From positions 1 through 33,844 of the forward strand of contig JBASRN010000112.1 in NCBI GenBank assembly GCA_049273855.1: 33,844 nucleotides of DNA. The letters run 5' to 3'. Source of the stretch: Onstottus_B sp049273855 (GTDB taxonomy: Bacteria; Acidobacteriota; Blastocatellia; UBA7656). A model generated the notes under the pieces. That model saw nothing but the letters and a program-made list of their open reading frames with translations, made no database searches and was not told the DNA's origin. Position numbers and translations under genes: made by a program. Within the stretch, counting starts at the first letter, position 1. Each line of letters opens with the position of its first letter. Positions 1-7,384 of the stretch are shown one piece after another.

Positions 1-1319
1 CCGCGAAGATGCTCGAAGGACCGCTACCGCTTGATGAACTGGCGAGGCTGGCGGGTCGCGAGGCGCTTCTGCAGCCGGCGGCGCTTTGTTTCGAGAACCT
101 CGACGCGCTCACGGGAAACGACAACCAGGCCGGCGCAGCGGATCTGTTTCTGGATGTAGCAAAGGAATGTTCGTGGGTCACGTTCTTCTTCGGCGAGCGG
201 CAGTGGAAACCGAAATCCACAGATGGTCTTGCGTTCGTTTTCCTCGATCTGCCCGGTCCCGACGACGAGGAACGGGTAAGGGTCTGGCAGCGCCTGGCGA
301 GCAGCTATGACATCGCTGAAGACGTCGATTTTGGCGAGCTGGCAGGCAAATTCAGTTTCGGTTATGGACAGATTTCAGACGCACTGGTCGCGACTGAAAA
401 CGCGACCCGATGGAGGCCCGCAGGCGAAAGGCAGATCACCAGAGCCGATCTGGCCAGGGCTTGCCGGGGACAATCGGGCCAGAAGTTGAACAGCCTGGCC
501 CGCAAGGTGAAGCCGGTCTACACCTGGGATGACATCGTGCTGCCCGAGGAAGTGCTCTGCCAGTTGCGCGAGATCTGCCAGCGCGTTGTGCACCGCAATC
601 GAGTGATGGGCGAATGGGGCTTCGGCAAGAAGCTATCGATGGGCAAAGGTGTCAACGCCTTGTTTGCCGGCCCATCAGGCGCCGGAAAGACGATGGCTGC
701 CGAGATAATCGCCAACGACCTCGAGCTTGATCTGTACAAGATTGATCTGTCTGGGGTCGTCAGCAAGTACATTGGCGAAACCGAGAAGAACCTGGACCGC
801 GTCTTCTCGGCAGCAGAAGACGCAAACGCGATCCTCTTCTTCGATGAGGCAGACGCGTTGTTCGGCAAGCGTTCAGAGGTTCGTGATTCTCACGACCGCT
901 ACGCCAACATCGAGATCTCCTACCTGCTTCAGAAGATGGAGGAGTACCAGGGGCTGGCGATACTGGCGACCAACCTTAAGGCGAATCTCGACGAGTCCTT
1001 TACGCGACGGCTCGCCTTCACTACTCACTTCCCGTTCCCCGACGAAGCAAGCCGGCTGCTTATCTGGCGGAGAATCTGGCCGCCCGAGCTTCGGGTCGAT
1101 GTGGGGGTTGACTTCGAGTTTCTTTCGGCTCAGTTCAAGCTGAGTGGCGGAAACATCAAAAACGTCGCGCTCGGGGCGGCTTTTCTCGCAGCGAGCGATG
1201 GAGGGCGAGTGATGATGTCTCATCTGTTGCACGCAACTCGACGGGAATATCAGAAGCTGGGCAAGCCGCTCGCTGGCGATCAGCTAGGGCCATACGCGAT
1301 TAGAGAAGCCTCACTATGA
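1..1319 (+). CDS. eCIS AAA+ ATPase (Afp15/Pvc15-like), 5'-partial
   Basis: AAA+ ATPase of the class found in every eCIS locus, thought to act in particle assembly, effector handling or disassembly in the producing cell. The frame is open to the left edge, so the true start lies upstream; the first in-window ATG is at 9. Counted from that ATG, Walker A (GPSGAGKT) is near residues 221-228 and Walker B (ILFFDEAD) near 275-282. They are followed by sensor-1 (ILATNLKANLDESFTRR) with the arginine-finger region. The first 180 residues look like a degenerate second ATPase-like or winged domain seen in Pvc15 relatives, with no Walker A of its own visible. The stop overlaps the next start by 4 nt (ATGA), so it is probably co-translated with the DUF4157 gene. 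The family is clear; the exact role is inferred from eCIS context. Confidence 0.9.
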   Translation, partial: AKMLEGPLPLDELARLAGREALLQPAALCFENLDALTGNDNQAGAADLFLDVAKECSWVTFFFGERQWKPKSTDGLAFVFLDLPGPDDEERVRVWQRLASSYDIAEDVDFGELAGKFSFGYGQISDALVATENATRWRPAGERQITRADLARACRGQSGQKLNSLARKVKPVYTWDDIVLPEEVLCQLREICQRVVHRNRVMGEWGFGKKLSMGKGVNALFAGPSGAGKTMAAEIIANDLELDLYKIDLSGVVSKYIGETEKNLDRVFSAAEDANAILFFDEADALFGKRSEVRDSHDRYANIEISYLLQKMEEYQGLAILATNLKANLDESFTRRLAFTTHFPFPDEASRLLIWRRIWPPELRVDVGVDFEFLSAQFKLSGGNIKNVALGAAFLAASDGGRVMMSHLLHATRREYQKLGKPLAGDQLGPYAIREASL

Positions 1320-2899
1320 GCAGGCAGCGGCAACAACGAAAACATAAGGCTACCGACGAAGAGGGAGGCGTGCGCTCAAAAACCAACAAGCACGACTCCC
1401 CTCGCACGGACATTGAGCGTCACACCCGCGCTGCTGATGCCGCTCGGCTGCCATCCCGGCTCGTCCAGGCGGGTAATACCGCCGTCAGCACATTTCTCAA
1501 CGCAGTGGAAGGCGGCAAGCCACTCGAGTCAGAGGTCAGGAATAAGATGGATCGTGCGTACGGTGAGGACTTCGGTGATGTTCGCCTTCACGATGACGCA
1601 CAGTCGCTGGCGGCCGCCGGAGGAATCAGCGCGCAAGCCTTCGCCAGTGGTGATGACATTTACCTGGGACGCTCCGCGCCGCCAGTCGAGTCCGAAGCGG
1701 GCAATGCTCTGATCGCACACGAGCTCGCCCACGTCACACAACAACGTCACGCCAAACGGCTGGAAACAGGCAGGGTGAGCAATCCGAACGATCGCTTTGA
1801 GCAGGTCGCCGATGTGGCAGCGCACAAGGCAGTCGAGGGGCAACGGGCTGATAGCCGCACTAGCGGTGCGCCTCCCGCGTTACAACGACAGCCCGAGGAG
1901 AGCGGAGCCACACGGGCTGAAGTGGAGCAAGCGATAACTGCATTTCTCGAAGGGGCTAAGCGGGCACAGGGCGGGCGCACTTTGCAGATCACAACCGAGG
2001 TGCGACAGGCGTTAGAAATGCTCGCCACTGCCGAGGCCGACCCGGGAGGGATGCGACTGACGAACATGCGGGCGCTATTGGATAACTCGATGACGCCTCG
2101 TGACCCCGCCCAACTCGCGGCCAAAGTGGCGCAACTGCTTCCCGAGCCGTTTAATCGGACGGCATTAGTCAGATTGGGCAGGGCCAAGGGTAGCAAACAG
2201 GCTCCCGCGTCGAAGATGGGACGAGTTGGCGATCTAGTAAAGCGCACGGCGCCAGGCAGCGCTGAGAGTGAACAAGAGCGGGTGTCGCAAGATAAGAGCA
2301 GGCCCCGCAACCAGCGGGAGGAGATTGCGCCTTCCCAGGCACCCGGCGTCCCTTCAGCGGAGAAGCGAGCTGAGTACGTCAGGGGACTCGAACGAACCGT
2401 GCGTGGCGAAAAAGAACCCGGCGGGATCGGGCCAGTGACGATAGACGCACTGCGCGCAATCCGGATCTTAAAGGATCTGCCGGGAGCTCTCAAAGGGGCG
2501 CGTCAAAAATCGCCGCAGCCGCGTGCGCAGATATTTCCGGAAGTCGCCCGCGCTATCGAACAACTCGTCTCACCAGATGCTTTGATTCCCGCCGAAACAA
2601 GCGGTGGCGAAAAGCGTGCCCAGGCCGCGGCCGGGACTTTTGAGGATGCACGCGAAGTTGCCGGACGGCTTGCGGCGCTTTTGGATATCGCGCATCAGCA
2701 GGGCAGCTCGGAAGTCGATCTGCCCCTGGTTGACGCTTACAACAGCGTAAAAGGTCGGCTCACGATCTACAGCGAGCTGAGAAGGATCGCGGTGCTGGTC
2801 CGCACTCGGCTCCCTCATCACGCAGCGGGAGTGACCCGGGTGAACGTCTACTTCGGCCGCAAGATGGTTCAGCGAATCCCGCTTGATGCGGATCAATGA
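1316..2899 (+). CDS. DUF4157 (eCIS core) domain protein, candidate cargo/effector 1
   Basis: Predicted cargo or effector of the injection system. The N-terminus is basic and polar. Residues about 65-145 form a DUF4157 domain with the usual 'YGEDFGDVRLH' strand and the motif AHELAHVTQQ, in which H135-E136-x-x-H139 is an intact HExxH. DUF4157 domains are common on eCIS-associated effectors, where they may serve as loading or leader regions. The remaining about 380 residues are helical, Ala/Arg/Gln-rich and not recognised. The C-terminal 60 residues (ending VNVYFGRKMVQRIPLDADQ) are more hydrophobic and ordered and could be the active domain. There is no signal peptide, as expected for cargo loaded inside the cell. 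The start at 1316 overlaps the ATPase stop, and its stop overlaps the next ORF start (ATGA). Domain assignment is confident; enzymatic activity is unknown. Confidence 0.85.
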   Translation: MSRQRQQRKHKATDEEGGVRSKTNKHDSPRTDIERHTRAADAARLPSRLVQAGNTAVSTFLNAVEGGKPLESEVRNKMDRAYGEDFGDVRLHDDAQSLAAAGGISAQAFASGDDIYLGRSAPPVESEAGNALIAHELAHVTQQRHAKRLETGRVSNPNDRFEQVADVAAHKAVEGQRADSRTSGAPPALQRQPEESGATRAEVEQAITAFLEGAKRAQGGRTLQITTEVRQALEMLATAEADPGGMRLTNMRALLDNSMTPRDPAQLAAKVAQLLPEPFNRTALVRLGRAKGSKQAPASKMGRVGDLVKRTAPGSAESEQERVSQDKSRPRNQREEIAPSQAPGVPSAEKRAEYVRGLERTVRGEKEPGGIGPVTIDALRAIRILKDLPGALKGARQKSPQPRAQIFPEVARAIEQLVSPDALIPAETSGGEKRAQAAAGTFEDAREVAGRLAALLDIAHQQGSSEVDLPLVDAYNSVKGRLTIYSELRRIAVLVRTRLPHHAAGVTRVNVYFGRKMVQRIPLDADQ

Positions 2900-3099
2900 A
2901 GCAGTCCGGAGTTGAGATGAACGATACCGAACCCCGAGAGTCAATCGTGCACGACATTCATCGGGGGCTGGTCTATGCGCATAACCGCGCTAATGGGGAA
3001 AGCCACCAGGATTTCGCAAAGACCAAAGCAAATCTTGCGAATCTGCCCAAAGTTGACCCGAAAGAGTGGGTGTGCCCGGCGGCGAAAAAAGCCAAGTGA
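2896..3099 (+). CDS. Small uncharacterised protein between two DUF4157 genes
   Basis: A 67-residue polar, Lys/Asn-rich protein with no membrane segment or signal peptide and a single Cys near the C-terminus (KEWVCPAAKKAK). I do not recognise a family. Its ATG shares 4 nt with the stop of the upstream DUF4157 gene, which argues that it is a translated operon member and supports the start at 2896; an internal ATG at 2917 would give 60 aa. It ends 31 nt before the next DUF4157 gene. Given the position, a chaperone, adaptor or immunity role for one of the flanking cargo proteins is possible but purely inferred. Confidence 0.6.
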   Translation: MKQSGVEMNDTEPRESIVHDIHRGLVYAHNRANGESHQDFAKTKANLANLPKVDPKEWVCPAAKKAK

Positions 3100-3130
3100 T
3101 GATCGGCGCTTTAGAACAAAGAGACTCAGC

Positions 3131-5584
3131 ATGAGTGACCGTCTCTCAAAGAAATCTTCAAAGGAACTCAGCCCGGACCGGGCAGAGGGGCCTTCGCGAC
3201 AGCAAGAAAGCCCGGCTGGGGTTATGGGGTCATACGCCCGCATTCTGGGCCTGCAAACTACAGTCGGTAACAAGGCAGTCAACCAGCTATTGCAATCGAG
3301 CACCGGCGGCCCATCTTTCGGAAGCGACCATGGTCAGGTCGAGCAAACGCATGCGGCATCATCCGAGTCGCAGCCAGAAGAGGCAAACGCTTATCCGGAA
3401 TCCTTGCGTCGAGCAGATGCTGAATCCGCTTTACACACCGTTCAACCAGGCGGCCAGCCTGTGGCTCTGCAAGCCAAGATGGAGGTGAGCGATCCGAGTG
3501 ACAGGGCCGAAATGGAAGCCGATCGAGTGGCGGAACAGGCGATCCACACGCCCGACCCGGTCATGCGACAGAATCCAGGCCTTCCAATGCCGACGGCCCA
3601 TCCCGCGTCTACAAACGACGGCGGCGGAATGCCCGCCCCGCCCATCGTTAACGACGTACTCTCCTCTCCGGGTCAGCCTCTGGATTTAGCCACTCGCGCT
3701 TTCTTCGAGCCGAGGTTTGGCCACGACTTTAGTCGTGCGCGCATTCACACAGATTCACAAGCGGCAGAATCGGCGCGGAGTGTGAATGCCATGGCGTTCA
3801 CGGTGGGGTGGGACGTGGTGCTTGGAGCGGGGCAGTACGCGCCTGAGACTGTTGCAGGTAAGCGGTTGCTGGCGCATGAGCTAACACACGTCGTCCAGCA
3901 AACCCCGACAGGAGCAGGAGGTTCCAACCCTTCAACAGCATCATCAGCGTCGCCCTCGGGGACTGTCGCCAGAGCCGTCGCCTCCAACTATGCGGCAATC
4001 GAAGACAGGCTCACATATGGACTCCTTGACTGGGCAATAACCGACAAAGACGCTCAACAGACCTTGGAGATGCTAAAGAGATTGAAGCCTGCGGACCTGA
4101 AAGACACCGTTGAGAGGATGGAGGTCGATGGACTTGTCGACAGGCTTCTGGAGAATATCTCAGATGAAGATCAGACCACGTATGCGCCGCTTATCCAGTC
4201 AATCCAGGAAGAACGCGGCACCAGCTCGGTCACGCGGCACATCGAGAGCTTACTCTCATACGGCTTTCTCGACTGGGCAATCACAGATGAAGAGGCCCAC
4301 CTCGCGCTCGAAACGCTTAAGAGCCTCCAGGGGACGCCCGATAGACTCAAAAAGGTCGTAAGGATTATCTCCGAAACCCAATTCCAGCGTCTCTTTAAGC
4401 AACTAAGCGACAAAGACCTGGAGGCTAACAAGACCTTTCTTGCAGACCTCAAGGCGCTCCGCGCCACCGGAATCACGAGGGCGGATGCGCGAAACGCCAT
4501 CGAGGCGTATAAGGCTCTCGCTCCGGACGAGCGGCGGAAGTATTTTGAGAGAAACTATTCAACCGGCTGGATTGCGAATCTGATGAAGGCATTGTCGCCT
4601 AAGGACGCCGCTGATACCTATTTCGACGAGGTTCGCGAGTTATTACGGTGGGTGGAAGAATCCGAGACGCAAAAGGCAAGTGGTCTGACGGACGAGGAGA
4701 TGACCGACCTGCAAGCCAAGTACATGGAGAGCAAGCGCGTCAAGCGCGCGGAGGAAAAGATCAAAAAAGAAACGCCGGAGGGAGAGGCACCTGCGCCGCC
4801 TACAACCGCGCAAAAGGAAGAGGCTCATAAGGAGATCGTGAGCGAGAGTTCTATAGAACGGAAATCAGAGGCGGAGCTGGAGTGGCTAAAGAAGAAGGAA
4901 GAAGAGAAGCGTAAGTGGGACGAACGCGGAGCGGCAGTTGCCAAGACAATCACCGCCCTTGCCAATGCGAAGTATCCGGAGCTTAAGGTAAAGGAGTCCA
5001 GCTTCCGCCCAGATTTCGAAGGAATCGAGCGGAGAGGAAAGCACGTCTTCGCAATGACCGGAACTGGTCCTGACGGATCTCGTCAGCTCATCGTCGGCTA
5101 TGGTTTTGTAGAAGCAGCGGAGGCAGATCCTGCCTATGTAATGAGCGTGGTCGTACACGAGCTGTTTGGACATGCCGAGTATGGACATTCCAGTACCACG
5201 TACCTGCTCGCGCTCTACGACGCCGCGGCGGCGAAACTGCCCGGATACACTCGTCCGACGGGCGAGGAGCGAGCAAAAGAGATAGACAACTTTGCCTATC
5301 AGGGTACCGAGATTTATTCACTCCTCCGCTCCCTTCCCTATCACACCCCCATCAAGGAAAAGGATAAAGATAAGAACCTGACATCGATAGATCCGAAGGA
5401 GACTGTTGAGTTTCGCATAGGGTTGATCAAAGAGAATTGGGATCCGAAATTAGCGCCAGCTCTCGTCCGCGGACTGTATGTCCGGTTCAGCCTCGACCCG
5501 AGAATCACGCCCAAGGCGCTCGATGCATTCAGGGCCGGTGTGAAGAAAGTCTTCAAGAAAGAAGCCAAGGAGATCCTGAAATGA
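3131..5584 (+). CDS. DUF4157 protein with C-terminal HExxGH metallopeptidase-like domain, candidate effector 2
   Basis: Protein of 817 aa, start chosen at 3131 (MSDRLSKKSS) because the open frame upstream to 2975 overlaps the small gene. In order: a polar leader with 'LGLQTTVGNKAVNQLL', a motif often seen ahead of DUF4157; a proline/glycine-rich linker; DUF4157 at about residues 195-260 with HELTHVVQQ (H249, H253); two about 80-residue repeats (about 287-447); a charged coiled-coil-like stretch rich in Lys/Glu (about 500-610); and a C-terminal globular domain. That domain holds HELFGHAEYGH (H676, E677, H681), an HExxxH arrangement like the HELLGH zinc site of M49 dipeptidyl-peptidase III. It is followed about 50 residues later by acidic helices that could supply the third ligand. 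I infer an injected zinc peptidase or related hydrolase. The stop overlaps the HEAT gene start by 4 nt. DUF4157 is certain; catalytic function is a hypothesis. Confidence 0.85.
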   Translation: MSDRLSKKSSKELSPDRAEGPSRQQESPAGVMGSYARILGLQTTVGNKAVNQLLQSSTGGPSFGSDHGQVEQTHAASSESQPEEANAYPESLRRADAESALHTVQPGGQPVALQAKMEVSDPSDRAEMEADRVAEQAIHTPDPVMRQNPGLPMPTAHPASTNDGGGMPAPPIVNDVLSSPGQPLDLATRAFFEPRFGHDFSRARIHTDSQAAESARSVNAMAFTVGWDVVLGAGQYAPETVAGKRLLAHELTHVVQQTPTGAGGSNPSTASSASPSGTVARAVASNYAAIEDRLTYGLLDWAITDKDAQQTLEMLKRLKPADLKDTVERMEVDGLVDRLLENISDEDQTTYAPLIQSIQEERGTSSVTRHIESLLSYGFLDWAITDEEAHLALETLKSLQGTPDRLKKVVRIISETQFQRLFKQLSDKDLEANKTFLADLKALRATGITRADARNAIEAYKALAPDERRKYFERNYSTGWIANLMKALSPKDAADTYFDEVRELLRWVEESETQKASGLTDEEMTDLQAKYMESKRVKRAEEKIKKETPEGEAPAPPTTAQKEEAHKEIVSESSIERKSEAELEWLKKKEEEKRKWDERGAAVAKTITALANAKYPELKVKESSFRPDFEGIERRGKHVFAMTGTGPDGSRQLIVGYGFVEAAEADPAYVMSVVVHELFGHAEYGHSSTTYLLALYDAAAAKLPGYTRPTGEERAKEIDNFAYQGTEIYSLLRSLPYHTPIKEKDKDKNLTSIDPKETVEFRIGLIKENWDPKLAPALVRGLYVRFSLDPRITPKALDAFRAGVKKVFKKEAKEILK
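3988..4470 (+). repeat. Two tandem about 80-residue protein repeats inside effector candidate 2
   Basis: Translated copies begin with IEDRLTYGLLDWAITDKDA and IESLLSYGFLDWAITDEEA. Each is followed by 'xxTLExLK(R/S)L' and a second helical part ending in a D/E-rich segment ('LLENISDEDQ' versus 'LFKQLSDKDL'). The nucleotide copies have diverged, so this is an old domain duplication and not a recent DNA repeat. The likely fold is an all-helical linker between the DUF4157 leader and the C-terminal catalytic-looking domain. Confidence 0.75.
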
Positions 5585-6225
5585 GTTTGCTGAAAAGGGT
5601 GCTCTCAAAGTTATCGAGGCGACATTCTTCTGAGTTCTCGGACGAACTGGAGAGCAATATTCATTTTATGCAGGATCCCCTCGGAGACCCGCTTCATTTA
5701 CAAAGAGCCGAGCAGGCCCTGGAATTCCTCTTGGATCATGCTGAAGAGGCTTATCCCCGACTTCTGGAATTGATCAAATCTAACCGTGCATCCAATCCGA
5801 TCGCTTTGATAGAGGCGTTTCCCAGATTCGGGCGGCCGGAAAGCATACCGGTTTTGGAAGAGATCCTGGCCCGGGGGCAAGGGACCGCGACCGGCGCAGC
5901 CTCTCTGTCTTTGGCGCGCCACCCGCAGGACAGCGCACGGCAGGCGCTTATTCGCGCTCTGACGTTTCCAAAAGCCGAATCAGTTGTGGCGGCGGCGGAC
6001 GGACTCATGTCGCGGGGAGACCGAACCGCTTGTGCGGAGCTGGTGAAGCACCTCAACCGCGTCGACTCAACAGTCCGATACCACGTCATTCAGGCCGCCT
6101 CGCGTCTGGGGTGCTTGAGCTCGGAAGCTCTAACACGAATATCAAACGATGATCCGGACAGCGATATTCGACAGATGGCTTCCCGTGCGATGGATATGAG
6201 ACCGCGTGAAGAGAATGATGTCTGA
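5581..6225 (+). CDS. HEAT-repeat protein coupled to effector candidate 2
   Basis: A 214-aa protein starting at ATG 5581, which overlaps the upstream TGA by 4 nt; a longer in-frame reading from 5437 lies inside the effector gene and is not credible. From about residue 75 onward it shows successive helix pairs typical of HEAT/PBS-lyase-like repeats (for example 'PESIPVLEEILARG', 'SARQALIRALTFPKAESVVAAADGLMSRGD', where the second is split across two helices). The repeats end in DSDIRQMASRAMDMR. The first 70 residues are more charged and of unknown fold. HEAT-repeat proteins are protein-binding scaffolds. Tight coupling to a putative toxic cargo gene suggests an immunity protein, loading chaperone or adaptor, but nothing in the sequence chooses between these. 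Confidence 0.75.
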   Translation: MSLLKRVLSKLSRRHSSEFSDELESNIHFMQDPLGDPLHLQRAEQALEFLLDHAEEAYPRLLELIKSNRASNPIALIEAFPRFGRPESIPVLEEILARGQGTATGAASLSLARHPQDSARQALIRALTFPKAESVVAAADGLMSRGDRTACAELVKHLNRVDSTVRYHVIQAASRLGCLSSEALTRISNDDPDSDIRQMASRAMDMRPREENDV

Positions 6226-6290
6226 CCGTCAAGCAATGTGTATCGATAGCCCGCTCCATGGAGCGTGAAGACATTGCAGGCAACTGAGGA

Positions 6291-7223
6291 GTGATGATTG
6301 ACCTGCTCGACAATCTATTGAGGCAGATCTTGATGGATCAGATCGCCGAGATTACCGACGAGGCCCAGGTGCGGTTTCAACCGCCCGATCAAGACTGGCG
6401 CACCTATGTAAGCAATCTTGTCATCGCCGCGAACCCGGCTAACGCGGTCAATGTCTACCTTGCCGACGTGCGCGAGAATCGACAGTTGCGCTCGAATGAA
6501 CGAGTCCGCACGGTCGCCAACGGATTCGTCAACGAAGAACCCGCGCCTGTTCGCATGGATCTCCACTACCTGATCAGCGCGTGGAGTCCGGCAACGGTCT
6601 CGCCCGCCATAGAACCAACGCTCGATGAACACGCGCTTCTGTATCAGTCGATCGCGGCGCTGGTTCACAGCGAACCATTTAACCCGTCGCGGGTGTATCC
6701 GGCGGGATCGGCGGCTCTCAATGCGTGGCCCGAAGCGTTTCGCAATGCCGACCTGCCCGCGGTAGTCGCGCCGGTCGAGGGCTTCAGCAAGCTGGCCGAG
6801 TTCTGGAGCGGGATGGGGCAGGGTTCGCTCTGGAGGCCCGCTCTCTACCTGATCGTGACGGTGCCGGTGGCGCTTGCGATCGAAGCAGCGGGTCCGATGG
6901 TGACCACTCGAATAACCGAGTATCGAATCACCGGTCATCCGGAGACCGGCGAAGTGTGGATCGACTTTGGCGGTCACGTGCGCGACAGCACCAACCCGCT
7001 GCCGGATGGCACACCCGCGCCGGTCGCCGAGGCCTGGGTCGAACTGCTGACGCTGGCAAACGAACGGCTGCAGTTGACTCGCACGAATGCGCTGGGCCGG
7101 TTCCTGTTTACCGACTTGGGTCGAGGACAGTACCAGATACACGTAAGCGCGGCGGGGCTTGGCGAGCTGTTCCGCAATATCGATGTACCGTCGCTGACGG
7201 GAGAGTATGACCTGCAGTTCTAG
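6291..7223 (+). CDS. Pvc16-type tube/sheath terminator (DUF4255/Pvc16_N) with carboxypeptidase-regulatory-like C-terminus
   Basis: Structural cap protein of the contractile tail. Residues 1-about 205 match the Pvc16_N (formerly DUF4255) family: 'NLVIAANPANAVNVYLADVREN', read here as two adjoining motif halves, then 'RMDLHYLISAW', 'LLYQSIAALV' and 'WSGMGQGSLWRPALYLIVTVPV'. Members of this family terminate the tube and sheath at the distal end of Afp/PVC particles. Residues about 230-310 form a separate beta-sandwich of the carboxypeptidase regulatory-like type ('PVAEAWVELL...TNALGRFLFTDLGRGQYQIHVSA'), an appendage not needed for capping. Start is GTG 6291 or ATG 6294; GAGG at 6286-6289 fits the latter slightly better. 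The family is confident. Confidence 0.88.
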   Translation: MMIDLLDNLLRQILMDQIAEITDEAQVRFQPPDQDWRTYVSNLVIAANPANAVNVYLADVRENRQLRSNERVRTVANGFVNEEPAPVRMDLHYLISAWSPATVSPAIEPTLDEHALLYQSIAALVHSEPFNPSRVYPAGSAALNAWPEAFRNADLPAVVAPVEGFSKLAEFWSGMGQGSLWRPALYLIVTVPVALAIEAAGPMVTTRITEYRITGHPETGEVWIDFGGHVRDSTNPLPDGTPAPVAEAWVELLTLANERLQLTRTNALGRFLFTDLGRGQYQIHVSAAGLGELFRNIDVPSLTGEYDLQF

Positions 7224-7226
7224 TAG

Positions 7227-7364
7227 CACGGACTTCAGTCTGTGTTTGTTTGAAGGAGGACCACTCGCGCCGGCAGCGAGCCCGGGTCGAGTCGAACGAG
7301 AGTAGTAGCGCAGACCTAGTCTGCGTTGGATCAGGACAATCGCAGACTGAAGGTCTGCGCTACT
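7227..7364. repeat. Cluster of REP-like palindromes upstream of the sheath gene
   Basis: The 161-bp gap before the sheath holds three related palindromes. At 7227-7244 CACGGACT pairs with AGTCTGTG (one G-T). At 7304-7317 and 7351-7364 there is a perfect 14-bp inverted repeat (AGTAGCGCAGACCT / AGGTCTGCGCTACT). Each arm of that repeat also forms its own small hairpin (CGCAGAC/GTCTGCG at 7310-7325 and 7341-7358). The pattern of two inverted copies of one short palindromic unit is typical of REP/BIME elements. It could also shape mRNA stability or set a higher level for sheath and tube than for the upstream genes. Confidence 0.75.
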
Positions 7365-7384
7365 TCAAAGTCAGGAGGAATGAC

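Noticed and set aside
1316..2899. Treating the DUF4157 HExxH as a catalytic peptidase site of effector 1
   Set aside because: The motif occurs in the DUF4157 leader of many eCIS cargo proteins regardless of function, so it does not by itself identify a peptidase effector.
6315..7229. A 304-codon minus-strand open frame opposite the Pvc16 gene
   Set aside because: It is a high-GC shadow: the plus-strand product has a clear family match and the antisense translation has no recognisable domain pattern.
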